A stretch of DNA of 64,000 nucleotides from Bacteroides sp. Marseille-P3684 (GTDB taxonomy: Bacteria > Bacteroidota > Bacteroidia > Bacteroidales > Bacteroidaceae), in the NCBI RefSeq assembly GCF_900291465.1, contig NZ_LT985808.1:3314670-3378669 (forward strand), given 5' to 3'. Under the pieces are notes generated by a model. It worked only from the letters and a program-made list of their open reading frames with translations. It had not been told where the DNA came from and made no database searches. A program made the position numbers and the translations under genes. Positions 51,595-59,949 of this stretch are shown here, piece after piece; the first letter of the stretch is position 1; every line of letters begins with the position of its first letter.

Positions 51595-52473
51595 ATGAGT
51601 TTAAGAATCGTTGTACTGGCAAAACAAGTACCCGACACACGTAACGTCGGCAAAGATGCCATGACCGCAGAAGGCACAGTGAACCGCAGCGCCTTGCCTG
51701 CCATCTTCAACCCTGAAGACTTGAACGCACTGGAACAGGCATTGCGTCTGAAAGACCAACATCCGGGTTCCACCGTCACCCTCCTCACCATGGGACCGGG
51801 ACGCGCTGCCTCCATCATCCGCGAAGGGCTCTTCCGCGGTGCCGACAATGGCTATCTGCTGACCGACAGGGCTTTTGCCGGAGCAGACACACTGGCTACG
51901 TCATACGCCCTCTCCATGGCAATCCGCAAAATCAAAGACTATGACATCATCATCGGCGGCCGCCAGGCCATAGACGGCGACACTGCCCAGGTAGGACCGC
52001 AAGTTGCCGAGAAGCTGGGACTGACCCAGATCACCTACGCTGAGGAAATCCTGCATGTCGACGAGGCTGCACGCACCATCACCGTGAAGCGACACATCGA
52101 CGGCGGCGTGGAGACCGTAGAGGGTCCGCTGCCCATTGTCATCACCGTCAACGGTTCGGCTGCTCCCTGCCGTCCGCGCAACGCCAAGCTGGTGCAGAAA
52201 TACAAACATGCCCTCACCCCGACCGAGAAGGCACAGCAGGCTCCTGCCTATCCCGAACTCTACGAACAACGCCCCTACCTGAACCTTGTGGAATGGAGCG
52301 TTGCCGATGTGGACGGAGACCTGGCACAGTGTGGCTTGTCCGGCTCGCCCACCAAGGTGAAGACCATCCAGAACATCGTGTTCCAGGCCAAAGAGAGCAA
52401 GACGCTCACCAGCTCGGACGCAGATGTCGAGGGACTGATTGTAGAACTGTTAGCTAACCACACCATCGGGTAA
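51595..52473 (+). CDS. Electron transfer flavoprotein beta subunit
   Basis: Beta subunit of a heterodimeric flavoprotein, 292 aa. Features: IVVLAKQVPDTRNV at the N-terminus, EDLNALEQALRLKD, the nucleotide-binding region LLTMGPGRAASIIREGLFRGAD, and IIGGRQAIDGDTAQVGPQVAEKLGL, which is the ETF-beta signature. It accepts electrons from the acyl-CoA dehydrogenase encoded two genes downstream and passes them on within the cell. The length is slightly greater than the common 250 aa form, with a polar C-terminal extension. It starts 12 bp before etfA. Confidence 0.95.
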   Translation: MSLRIVVLAKQVPDTRNVGKDAMTAEGTVNRSALPAIFNPEDLNALEQALRLKDQHPGSTVTLLTMGPGRAASIIREGLFRGADNGYLLTDRAFAGADTLATSYALSMAIRKIKDYDIIIGGRQAIDGDTAQVGPQVAEKLGLTQITYAEEILHVDEAARTITVKRHIDGGVETVEGPLPIVITVNGSAAPCRPRNAKLVQKYKHALTPTEKAQQAPAYPELYEQRPYLNLVEWSVADVDGDLAQCGLSGSPTKVKTIQNIVFQAKESKTLTSSDADVEGLIVELLANHTIG

Positions 52474-52484
52474 AAGAAAGAACT

Positions 52485-53504
52485 ATGAACAACGTATTCG
52501 TATACTGTGAGCTTGAAGGCACAACCGTTGCCGACGTAAGTCTCGAACTCCTTACCAAAGGACGCAAACTGGCGAACCAACTGGGTTGCCAACTGGAAGC
52601 CGTCGTTGCCGGTGCCGGCCTTGATGGCGTTGAAAAGCAAATCCTTCCCTACGGGGCAGACAAAGTGCATGTGTTCGATGCCCCGGGACTCTTCCCCTAT
52701 ACTTCCCTCCCCCACACTTCCATCCTCGTGAACCTCTTCAAGGCAGAGAAACCGCAAATCTGCCTGATGGGAGCGACCGTCATCGGACGTGACCTCGGTC
52801 CGCGCGTGTCGTCGGCACTGACCAGCGGTCTGACAGCCGACTGTACGTCTCTCGAAATCGGCAACCACGAGGACAAGAAGAACGGTGTTACTTACGAAAA
52901 CCTGCTCTACCAGATTCGTCCGGCATTCGGCGGCAACATTGTGGCTACCATCATCAACCCCGAACACCGTCCGCAGATGGCGACCGTGCGCGAAGGTGTG
53001 ATGAAGAAAGAGGTGCTTGACCCGAACTACCAAGGCGAAGTCATCCGCCACGACGTGGCAAAGTTCGTGCCTGAGACCGACTACGTGGTGAAGGTCATCG
53101 ACCGCCACGTGGAGAAAGCCAAACACAACCTGAAAGGCTCGCCCATCGTGGTTGCCGGAGGCTACGGCATGGGCTCGAAGGAAGGCTTCGACATGCTGTT
53201 CGACCTTGCCAAGGAACTGCATGCTGAGGTAGGCGCTAGCCGTGCTGCCGTGGATGCAGGCTTCTGCGAACACGACCGCCAGATCGGTCAGACGGGAGTC
53301 ACCATCCGTCCGAAACTCTACATCGCATGCGGCATCAGCGGACAAATCCAGCACATCGCCGGCATGCAGGAGAGCGGCATCATCATCTCGGTCAACAACG
53401 ACCCGAACGCCCCCATCAACAGCATCGCCGACTATGTCATCGTCGGTCCGGTGGAGGAAGTCATCCCGAAGATGATCAAGTACTACAAGCAAAACAGTAA
53501 GTAA
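52485..53504 (+). CDS. Electron transfer flavoprotein alpha subunit
   Basis: Alpha subunit of 339 aa. The C-terminal FAD-binding domain shows GGYGMGSKEGFDMLFDLAK, GASRAAVDAGFCEHDRQIGQTG and LYIACGISGQIQHIAGM, the consensus for FAD binding in ETF-alpha. The N-terminal half (VYCELEGTTVADVSLELLTKGRKLANQLG) is the alpha/beta adenine-nucleotide-like fold. It pairs with the beta subunit 12 bp upstream. Whether the complex bifurcates electrons cannot be decided from these features alone. Confidence 0.96.
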   Translation: MNNVFVYCELEGTTVADVSLELLTKGRKLANQLGCQLEAVVAGAGLDGVEKQILPYGADKVHVFDAPGLFPYTSLPHTSILVNLFKAEKPQICLMGATVIGRDLGPRVSSALTSGLTADCTSLEIGNHEDKKNGVTYENLLYQIRPAFGGNIVATIINPEHRPQMATVREGVMKKEVLDPNYQGEVIRHDVAKFVPETDYVVKVIDRHVEKAKHNLKGSPIVVAGGYGMGSKEGFDMLFDLAKELHAEVGASRAAVDAGFCEHDRQIGQTGVTIRPKLYIACGISGQIQHIAGMQESGIIISVNNDPNAPINSIADYVIVGPVEEVIPKMIKYYKQNSK

Positions 53505-53538
53505 CCCCGTCTGATACAGACACAACAAGTTAGCAACA

Positions 53539-55245
53539 ATGGCAAACTTTTATACCGATACCCCCGAACTGAAGCATCACCTGAACCACCCGTTGATGCA
53601 ACGCATCGTGAAACTCAAAGAGCGAAACTATGCGGACAAAGATAAATATGACTACGCCCCGATGGACTTTCAGGACGCCATGGACAGCTACGACCGTGTG
53701 CTCGAAATCGTCGGCGAACTGTGCGGCGACATCATCGCTCCCAACGCCGAGGACGTGGACCACGAAGGTCCGACCGTAGCCAAGGGACGTGTGACCTATG
53801 CTGCCGGCACGCAAATCAATCTCGATGCAGCCCGCAAGGCAGGACTGATGGGCATGTCGATGCCGCGCCGTTTTGGCGGACTGAACTTCCCCATCGTGCC
53901 TTACATCATGGCTGCCGACATCGTGTCGCGCGCCGATGCAGGCTTCGAGAATCTCTGGGGCTTGCAGGACTGTGCCGAGACGCTCTATGAATTCGGCAAC
54001 GAAGACCAGCACCAGCGTTTCCTGACCCGTGTCTGCCAGGGCGAGACCATGTCGATGGACCTGACGGAACCGGATGCCGGCTCCGACCTGCAATCGGTCA
54101 TGCTGAAGGCTACCTTCGACGAGAAGGAGAACTGCTGGCGGCTGAACGGCGTGAAGCGTTTCATCACCAACGGTGACTCGGACATACACCTCGTCCTGGC
54201 ACGTTCGGAAGAGGGCACACGTGACGGTCGCGGACTGTCGATGTTCATCTACGACAAGCGCAACGGTGGCGTCGACGTACGCCGCATCGAGAACAAGATG
54301 GGTATCAAGGGCTCCCCGACCTGTGAACTGGTCTACAAGAACGCCAAGGCAGAACTCTGCGGTGACCGCAAGCTGGGCTTGATCAAATACGTCATGGCGC
54401 TGATGAACGGTGCCCGCCTGGGCATCGCCGCACAGAGCGTCGGCCTCTCGCAGGCAGCCTACAACGAGGCACTGGCATACGCCAAGGACCGCAAGCAGTT
54501 TGGCAAAGCCATCATCGAGTTCCCGGCTGTCTACGACATGCTGTCGGTCATGAAGGCCAAGCTCGACGCCTCCCGTGCATTGCTCTATGAGACGGCACGC
54601 TTCGTCGATGTCTACAAGGCTCTCGACGACATCGCCCGCGAACGCAAGCTGACTTCCGAGGAACGTCAGGAACAGAAGAAATACGCCAAGCTCGCCGACA
54701 GCTTCACGCCCCTCGCCAAAGGCATGGGCAGTGAATATGCCAACCAGAACGCCTACGACTGCATCCAGATTCACGGAGGCTCGGGCTTCATGAAGGACTA
54801 TACCTGCGAACGGCTCTACCGCGATGCCCGCATCACGTCCATCTACGAAGGCACGACCCAGCTGCAGACCGTCGCCGCCATCCGCTATGTGACTACCGGC
54901 GCTTACCTGAACCAGATCCGCGCCTACGAGGCACAGCCTTGTGCTCCTGAACTGGAAGGCCTCAAAGCCCGTCTGAAGGAGATGGCAGACCGCTTCGCCG
55001 CCGTTACCAACGAAGTGAACGAGCTGAAGAACCAGGAATTCCAGGACTTCGTGGCACGTCGCCTGGTGGAAATGGCAGCCTTCACCATCATGGGACACCT
55101 GCTGGTACAAGAGGCTACCACCGCTCCGGAACTGTTCGCCAAGTCTGCCAACGTCTACGTGCGCCATGCGGAAGCTGAGGTTGAGAAGCACTTCAACTTC
55201 ATCCGCAAGTTCCAGCCGGAAGACCTCGACAACTACCGCAAGTAA
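53539..55245 (+). CDS. Acyl-CoA dehydrogenase family protein
   Basis: FAD-dependent acyl-CoA dehydrogenase of 568 aa that would reduce or oxidise an acyl-CoA, with ETF as partner. Domains: N-terminal helical domain (about 60-160), beta domain (about 165-280: MSMDLTEPDAGSDLQSVMLKA and NGVKRFITNGDSD), C-terminal helical domain with IHGGSGFMKDYTCERLYRDARITSIYEGTTQLQ, where the Glu of YEGT is the expected catalytic base. An added C-terminal 100-residue domain makes it longer than classical members (about 380-400 aa). Substrate unknown. Third gene of the etf operon, followed by a terminator. Confidence 0.93.
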   Translation: MANFYTDTPELKHHLNHPLMQRIVKLKERNYADKDKYDYAPMDFQDAMDSYDRVLEIVGELCGDIIAPNAEDVDHEGPTVAKGRVTYAAGTQINLDAARKAGLMGMSMPRRFGGLNFPIVPYIMAADIVSRADAGFENLWGLQDCAETLYEFGNEDQHQRFLTRVCQGETMSMDLTEPDAGSDLQSVMLKATFDEKENCWRLNGVKRFITNGDSDIHLVLARSEEGTRDGRGLSMFIYDKRNGGVDVRRIENKMGIKGSPTCELVYKNAKAELCGDRKLGLIKYVMALMNGARLGIAAQSVGLSQAAYNEALAYAKDRKQFGKAIIEFPAVYDMLSVMKAKLDASRALLYETARFVDVYKALDDIARERKLTSEERQEQKKYAKLADSFTPLAKGMGSEYANQNAYDCIQIHGGSGFMKDYTCERLYRDARITSIYEGTTQLQTVAAIRYVTTGAYLNQIRAYEAQPCAPELEGLKARLKEMADRFAAVTNEVNELKNQEFQDFVARRLVEMAAFTIMGHLLVQEATTAPELFAKSANVYVRHAEAEVEKHFNFIRKFQPEDLDNYRK

Positions 55246-55325
55246 TACGCTCCGCCTTTCCCATCCCCGGCTTGCATGTAGTCGGGAAAGGGTAAGGAAC
55301 GGACGCAAAGGATACAAAACATCGT

Positions 55326-55362
55326 GAGGGTGTATCGGACACATTGAATCCGATACACCCTC
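55326..55362. terminator. Bidirectional terminator between acyl-CoA dehydrogenase and maf genes
   Basis: GAGGGTGTATCGG (55326-55338) pairs perfectly with CCGATACACCCTC (55350-55362), followed by TTCTTTTC on the plus strand. It lies between convergent operons. Confidence 0.88.
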
Positions 55363-55405
55363 GCTTCTTTTCTACCGCTTCCGTCCTGCCGACAGGAATG
55401 CGGCA

Positions 55406-55987
55406 TCACAGTTCCTTCAACTCCTGGTACAGGCGCTGGATGGGAAGTCCCATCACGTTGAAGTACGAGCCCGACAACCGACGGACCCCGATGAAGCCAA
55501 TCCACTCCTGCACCCCGTAGGCACCCGCCTTGTCCAGCGGACGGTAGTGGTCGACATAGTACGTGATTTCTTCTTCCGTCAGCGGAGCAAACTCCACCTC
55601 GGAGGTCACGGCAAAGCTCTTTTGGAAGGCAGCAGTCGAGAGCGTCACTCCCGTAATAACCCGGTGCGTACGTCCGGAGAGCTCCCGCAGCATCCGGCAG
55701 GCATCCGCCTCATCGGCAGGCTTTCCCAGCACCCGTCCGTCCAGCCAGACGATGGTGTCGGCTGTGATAATCAGCTCGTCGGAAGCGATGGACGGCAGAT
55801 AGGCAGCCGCCTTCTCACGGGATATGTAGACGGGGATGTCCTCCCCACTCAGTGTGTCAGGATACGACTCGTCCACTCCGGGAAGAGTCCGGACCTCATA
55901 GTCCACTCCCAGCCCGCTCAACAGCTCACGCCGACGCGGAGAGTTGGAGGCAAGGATGATGTGATATTTCTTCAGATTGTCTAACAT
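55406..55987 (-). CDS. Maf-like nucleoside triphosphate pyrophosphatase
   Basis: Cytosolic pyrophosphatase of 193 aa that removes non-canonical or excess nucleotides such as dTTP/UTP; linked to septum formation in other bacteria. The start IILASNSPRRRELLSGLGVDYEV is the Maf signature; ELIITADTIVWLDGRVLGKP and GRTHRVITGV follow at the usual spacing, then YVDHYRPLDKAGAYGVQEWIG near the C-terminus. Last gene of a seven-gene operon; it begins 18 bp after the kdsC stop. Confidence 0.94.
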   Translation of the reverse strand: MLDNLKKYHIILASNSPRRRELLSGLGVDYEVRTLPGVDESYPDTLSGEDIPVYISREKAAAYLPSIASDELIITADTIVWLDGRVLGKPADEADACRMLRELSGRTHRVITGVTLSTAAFQKSFAVTSEVEFAPLTEEEITYYVDHYRPLDKAGAYGVQEWIGFIGVRRLSGSYFNVMGLPIQRLYQELKEL

Positions 55988-56005
55988 GTGTCTTTGTTTA
56001 ACCGA

Positions 56006-56524
56006 TTACCACCCGAAGGCCTTTTCGTGTGCCATCCACTTGCCCTGGGCTTTCAATACCTGTTCAATGACGTCGCGTCCGCAGCCGTAACCGCCGTTGC
56101 GATGGGAGATGTAAGTCGATATGGACTTGATTTCAGGCGCGGCATCTGCCGGACAGCAGGGCAGTCCGCACCGGGTCATGACCTCGTAGTCGGGGATGTC
56201 GTCCCCCATGTAGAGCACCTCCTCGGGTTGCAGTCCGTATTTCTCCAGCAGGAGGGAGAACTCACGGGTCTTGACCGCCGCACGCATGTAGATGTCCCGG
56301 ATACCGAGCCCTTCGTAACGCAGACGGATGGCTTCCGAGTGTCCCCCGGTGATGATGGCGACGTGAAGCCCCATCTTCACAGCCAGCTGCAGGGCATAAC
56401 CGTCCTTGATGTTCACCGTACGCATGGGAAGCCCGTCCGCTCCCACCTGGATGGTCTCGGCACTCAGCACACCGTCGATGTCGAACACCAGTGCCTTAAT
56501 TCGTTTCAGATCGTAGTTTATCAT
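56006..56524 (-). CDS. 3-deoxy-D-manno-octulosonate 8-phosphate phosphatase (KdsC-like HAD)
   Basis: HAD-type phosphatase of 172 aa that hydrolyses KDO 8-phosphate to KDO for lipopolysaccharide synthesis. The correct start is ATG at 56524 ([10 protein letters not shown]); a longer open frame to 56686 reads low-complexity Arg/Thr residues inside the upstream gene and is rejected. Motif I VFDIDGVL (Asp15, Asp17), motif II ITGGHS, motif III Lys in AAVKTREF, motif [12 protein letters not shown]. The short cap-less form and length match KdsC. The first 29 bp overlap the end of the DUF2520 gene in another frame, so translation is likely coupled. Confidence 0.9.
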   Translation of the reverse strand: MINYDLKRIKALVFDIDGVLSAETIQVGADGLPMRTVNIKDGYALQLAVKMGLHVAIITGGHSEAIRLRYEGLGIRDIYMRAAVKTREFSLLLEKYGLQPEEVLYMGDDIPDYEVMTRCGLPCCPADAAPEIKSISTYISHRNGGYGCGRDVIEQVLKAQGKWMAHEKAFGW

Positions 56525-57281
56525 TGTGTATGCTTTTACTGATTCGTTCGTATAGGTCCTGCCACTCCGGGTGGGATGCCAGTGCGTCCAGGTGCTTGCC
56601 GATGACATTCTCGTCGTAGCGGATTGCCGGACCGGTCTGTGCCTGCGAGGGGGACAGCACGTGGACTTTCGCCGCCGTCTCGTCAATCAGCGGAAGCATG
56701 CTGTCGAAAGGCAGTCCCGCCTCAGCCAGCAGATGGGCGCTGAGCGCATACATGTGGTTCGTGAAGTTGCAGGCAAAGACTGCCGCCAGGTGCAGGGCAC
56801 GGCGTTGTGCCGAGTCTGCTTCACGGACGTTCGACGACAGGAAGGAGGCGAGTGCCTTCAGGCGACGGCAGTCGTCGGCATTGTTCGCCTCGATGAACAC
56901 GGGTATCCGACTGAAGTCCACCTCGCGCTGCTTGCTGAACGTCTGCATCGGATAGAACACCCCGTGACGCGGTGCGATGCCTTCCCACACGGACATGGGC
57001 AGGCTGCCTGCGGTGTGGACGAACAGTGCCTGCTCCCGTCCCTTCACGATGGAGGCTGCCAAGGCAGAGAGTGCCGAATCCTTCAGCGCAACGATGTAGA
57101 GTTCCGCATCCCGGCAGACCGCATCCAGGTCAGTGACCGCCTCACACCTCAACTTCCCGGCCAACGCCGATGCGGAAGCTTCCGTCCGGCTGAACACCTG
57201 CACCACGTCCTCGCCTCTCCGAACCAATGCCGTACCCAGCTGTGTCGCCAGGTTCCCGGCTCCTATCAACACAATCCTCAT
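56496..57281 (-). CDS. Rossmann-like/DUF2520 NAD(P)-binding protein
   Basis: Protein of 261 aa. N-terminal Rossmann fold starts [16 protein letters not shown] (Gly-rich loop 7-12) and is followed by [16 protein letters not shown], where the Arg near strand 2 suggests NADP. The second half is the helical DUF2520 domain ([59 protein letters not shown]). Related proteins resemble pyrroline-5-carboxylate or ketopantoate reductases, but no substrate is set. It overlaps the small membrane protein gene by 4 bp (ATGA) and kdsC by 29 bp. Confidence 0.88.
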   Translation of the reverse strand: MRIVLIGAGNLATQLGTALVRRGEDVVQVFSRTEASASALAGKLRCEAVTDLDAVCRDAELYIVALKDSALSALAASIVKGREQALFVHTAGSLPMSVWEGIAPRHGVFYPMQTFSKQREVDFSRIPVFIEANNADDCRRLKALASFLSSNVREADSAQRRALHLAAVFACNFTNHMYALSAHLLAEAGLPFDSMLPLIDETAAKVHVLSPSQAQTGPAIRYDENVIGKHLDALASHPEWQDLYERISKSIHNDKLRSETN

Positions 57282-57604
57282 CGGCGTGACATGAAGAACA
57301 GGATGACACCGACAACCAGCAGTCCCAACGGCAGCAGATAGCCGGACAGGTGACCGAGCAGGTTGATAATCAGTCCCAGGTTGAGAATCGCCCAGATGAA
57401 GAGCAGGAGCAGACCGACGGTCTTTTCACTTTTGACCAGCAGGAAAATGATGGCGGCAAAGAGCAACAGGTTGCTTTTGTCGACCAACCAGCCGTATCCG
57501 TGAGCGGCGAAGTGGAAATACTTGTCGAGCATGAACAGGGCACCCGCCACCATCAGGGTGATAGACGATGCGAGATAGGTCTCTTTGTGATTTGCTTGTG
57601 CCAT
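57278..57604 (-). CDS. Small membrane protein (LiaF-TM-like)
   Basis: Integral membrane protein of 108 aa; start MAQANHKE at 57604 is chosen because the longer frame crosses the preceding gap. Three or four hydrophobic segments (SITLMVAGALFMLD, NLLLFAAIIFLLV, VGLLLLFIWAILNLGLIINL, LLPLGLLVVGVILFFM), with a polar C-terminus SRR. The layout resembles the small transmembrane proteins with LiaF-type domains found in Bacteroidetes. No enzyme motif. It overlaps the DUF2520 start by the ATGA quartet and ends the gap after nitroreductase by 2 bp, so it is translationally linked on both sides. Confidence 0.75.
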   Translation of the reverse strand: MAQANHKETYLASSITLMVAGALFMLDKYFHFAAHGYGWLVDKSNLLLFAAIIFLLVKSEKTVGLLLLFIWAILNLGLIINLLGHLSGYLLPLGLLVVGVILFFMSRR

Positions 57605-57606
57605 CG

Positions 57607-58143
57607 TTATTGTGCTCCGTATTTGTTGATGTGTACTTTCTCCCACAGGAGGTTGTCTTCATTGAACGGTTTCCGCTCTGCTGCCTTGTGTCCGACAGCA
57701 ACGATGGAGAGCACCTGCATCTGCAGGGGGATGTCCAGCAACTCGCGCACCACCTCGTCAGCCGGAGTCTCGTCCTCCGTATAGCGTTCGCGTACCTGAA
57801 TCCAGCAGCTGCCCAGTCCCAGGTCTTCCGCCTGCAACTGAATCATCAGCGAAGCGATAGCCGTATCCTCAATCCACACGTCGCTCACCAGCGGGTCGCC
57901 TAGCACCACAATGGCGAGCGGCGCACCTCCCAGGAACTCTGCCCCGTGTGCCTTGCAATGGGACAGACGTTCCAGCATCTCCTTGTCATCCACCACGACA
58001 AACTGCCAGCAGTTCGTCCGTTTGGAAGAGGGGGACATCAGGGCGGCTTTCAGCAGTGCCACCACTTCGTCCTGCGACAGTTCTTCGTCCGTAAACTTCC
58101 GCGTACTGCGACGCTTCTTTATCAATTCACTAAAGTTTTCCAT
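57607..58143 (-). CDS. Nitroreductase-family FMN protein
   Basis: Flavin-dependent oxidoreductase of 178 aa, probably a homodimer that uses NAD(P)H. Family signatures: IKKRRSTRKFTDEELSQDEV near the start (FMN phosphate contacts), SPSSKRTNCWQFVVVDD, GGAPLAIVVLGDP and the C-terminal LGSCWIQVRERYTEDETPADEVV and LSIVAVGHKAAERKPF. The physiological substrate is not known; such proteins reduce nitro-aromatics, quinones or flavins. It lies 15 bp after the MNT gene. Confidence 0.92.
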   Translation of the reverse strand: MENFSELIKKRRSTRKFTDEELSQDEVVALLKAALMSPSSKRTNCWQFVVVDDKEMLERLSHCKAHGAEFLGGAPLAIVVLGDPLVSDVWIEDTAIASLMIQLQAEDLGLGSCWIQVRERYTEDETPADEVVRELLDIPLQMQVLSIVAVGHKAAERKPFNEDNLLWEKVHINKYGAQ

Positions 58144-58157
58144 ATTCCTTTTCCTTT

Positions 58158-58472
58158 TTATCTGTTAGCTGTTTCCTTCTCGTAAATAGGTATTCCTACC
58201 CGACGTATATGTTCACCGATAGGCTTGGTTTCATTCTTACCATAATCAACCAGGTCCACCTTGTAGAGTAAGCCCAAGTTCTCTATTTGGGCTCCCATGT
58301 CCAACAACTGACGGAAGGTAATCCCCTCCCCCACTATAGCCAAGTCTATGTCAGAGCCTTCATGATAAGTTCCTTTGGCTCTAGAACCAAAAAGCAAGAC
58401 TTGAGTTATATTAGGGAAACATCGGAACACATTACAAATACTACGAAGTACATTCTCACTTAATCCATACAT
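58158..58472 (-). CDS. MNT-type nucleotidyltransferase (MntA-like antitoxin candidate)
   Basis: Minimal nucleotidyltransferase of 104 aa. It has the exact GSX10DXD signature: Gly29-Ser30, then Asp41 and Asp43 (SDIDLAIVG), and a third acidic residue Asp73 in YKVDLVDYG. In characterised MntA-HepT systems this fold adds AMP units to the HEPN toxin and inactivates it. The gene starts 3 bp after the HEPN gene. Alternative name: HI0073-type nucleotidyltransferase. The pairing and motifs are seen directly; toxin-antitoxin activity is inferred. Confidence 0.88.
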   Translation of the reverse strand: MYGLSENVLRSICNVFRCFPNITQVLLFGSRAKGTYHEGSDIDLAIVGEGITFRQLLDMGAQIENLGLLYKVDLVDYGKNETKPIGEHIRRVGIPIYEKETANR

Positions 58473-58475
58473 CGT

Positions 58476-58913
58476 TCAAAACATTATGTCCATATCTGCC
58501 CTCAACCGCTCTTCATTCAACCGGACGTCCAGCTGTTGCAAAAGAGCGGCAAATTCATCGTAAATCTGCCGTGCAATATCCATCGCATCCCCTTCATTGT
58601 AAGTATGCGAAGTCGTCACCCGAGCCTGAGCCATGCGACGCCAACCGTCATGATTGACGACCAAACCATCTTCAAATGCTTGACGTAAGGTCCCGTTGGG
58701 ACCTTGCATAAACTCATAGCCTTTATATTTGAGCAGGTCTTGAAGGGTCTTCCAAGCCAACTCATACGTATATTCGAAACGCTGTATCAGTCCTTCTCTT
58801 TCAAGTTCCGATAAGCTCTCCGGAGATGAGAAAGTCTCCATCACCTCCTGAATCCTTTTGTTTGCCCGATGAAAGCTATCATATCGCTGCAACCAACGAA
58901 CGTCTTGTACCAT
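58476..58913 (-). CDS. HEPN nuclease-like protein (HepT/HI0074-like)
   Basis: Helical protein of 145 aa, usually called nucleotidyltransferase substrate-binding protein. It has an RX4HXY motif: Arg98, His103 and Tyr105 (RVTTSHTY), the catalytic and AMPylated residues of HepT toxins. A typical HEPN helix (RFEYTYELAWKTLQDLLKYKG) precedes it. In HepT the motif carries RNase activity, and Tyr is the target of the MNT partner. First gene of the operon, with a good promoter at 58940-58970. Confidence 0.87.
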   Translation of the reverse strand: MVQDVRWLQRYDSFHRANKRIQEVMETFSSPESLSELEREGLIQRFEYTYELAWKTLQDLLKYKGYEFMQGPNGTLRQAFEDGLVVNHDGWRRMAQARVTTSHTYNEGDAMDIARQIYDEFAALLQQLDVRLNEERLRADMDIMF

Positions 58914-58939
58914 GGTTTACTATCTTGTTTTCAGTTCTG

Positions 58940-58970
58940 CAAAAATAAAGCTTTATGCCGGAACCGTCAA
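58940..58970 (-). promoter_or_regulatory. Promoter of HEPN/MNT-nitroreductase-kdsC-maf operon
   Basis: On the minus strand TTG (58968-58970), 20 bp, TATTTTTG (58940-58947): exact consensus, 26 bp before the HEPN start codon. It is the only strong promoter seen for the seven genes down to 55406. Confidence 0.75.
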
Positions 58971-59021
58971 ACCTTATCGGCGGAAGACGGCAGACGTCAG
59001 CACTTCCTTTTTTCCCATTTC

Positions 59022-59039
59022 TTATGTTCTAGAACATAA
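59022..59039. promoter_or_regulatory. Perfect 18-bp palindrome, operator-like
   Basis: TTATGTTCTAGAACATAA reads the same on both strands. It lies in the divergent region between the HEPN/MNT operon promoter and the gene at 59151, 112 bp before that start codon. A dimeric repressor site is a likely role. Confidence 0.55.
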
Positions 59040-59150
59040 ACGCAGCAAATTCCCTCCATGAAAGCATCTCCCTTTGGCAGAGTTCACCTATCTTTAGTCC
59101 CTACAGAACATCATTTCAAATCACAGAACCTAATAACAAACACCTTAACC

Positions 59151-59870
59151 ATGGGATGGGACATTAGCTATCACCCCATATCCGAGCAACAAATGCAGGA
59201 ATGGTATTTCGACGTACTGGACAATCCGGAACGCATCGAGCAAGTGATCAGACGAAGCGGCATGGAGGAGTTCTATGCCGCCAAATACCGACAGACAATG
59301 GACGTGGCACGCTCCACCGGACCGGAAGACACCTTCGACAAAACACATGGATTCTACATCGCTGTCGTACAGGGCTTCTTCGGCGACTATTTCTACACAC
59401 GGGGCAGTGCACTCTCATCCATCGAGCACCCGGTCTTCAGGAACTACTGCCGCCCGTGGACAGACTTCGCCCCCGAACGGTATCTCACACAGACAGTCCA
59501 CAACCGGCTCGTCGAGAACTATTGCGGCGGCGTATACCTGCCCTACGAATCGGCTGCCCGTCTGCTGACGGACTATGCAGACGGCGGTCCCGTCCGCGAA
59601 GAGCTCGACCGGATGTTCTCTCACGGACGCATCGAGGTCCTGCTGAAGGCCTTACGTTTTGCCTGTGCACAGCGGACCGGACTGCTGGAAGCTGCCGAAG
59701 TGGTCACCCCGGACCCGTTCGACCTGAACAACTCATCGAGCTACTCCAACCTTTTCCACTGCGACATCGACGGTCCCCTGCTCTATCACGAAACTGCGAA
59801 AGCACAGCTGGAGCAACTGGACAGGCTGCCTGCCAACGAACTCCAACCCGACAGAAAGACGAATTACTGA
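59151..59870 (+). CDS. Uncharacterised protein (MGWDISYHP family)
   Basis: Protein of 239 aa; ATG at 59151 is used because the preceding in-frame region crosses the palindrome leader. It begins MGWDISYHPISEQQMQEWYFD and contains DTFDKTHGFYIAVVQGFFGDYFYTRGSA, a Gly/aromatic-rich loop, and a polar helical C-terminus. I do not recognise a catalytic motif or membrane segment. It seems cytosolic and stands alone. Similar openings occur in other Bacteroides hypothetical proteins by my recollection, so it may be a conserved family without a name. Confidence 0.65.
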   Translation: MGWDISYHPISEQQMQEWYFDVLDNPERIEQVIRRSGMEEFYAAKYRQTMDVARSTGPEDTFDKTHGFYIAVVQGFFGDYFYTRGSALSSIEHPVFRNYCRPWTDFAPERYLTQTVHNRLVENYCGGVYLPYESAARLLTDYADGGPVREELDRMFSHGRIEVLLKALRFACAQRTGLLEAAEVVTPDPFDLNNSSSYSNLFHCDIDGPLLYHETAKAQLEQLDRLPANELQPDRKTNY

Positions 59871-59949
59871 CCTATATTGTAGCCTAGATTCAAGCGTATG
59901 ATGTAAATTTGCAGGACAGGGCATCCACCTTGCCCGCACACGGAAAACC

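Noticed and set aside
56525-56686. Longer N-terminus for KdsC
   Set aside because: The added residues are Arg/Thr-rich shadow of the DUF2520 gene, while [10 protein letters not shown] directly precedes the HAD motif at the usual distance.
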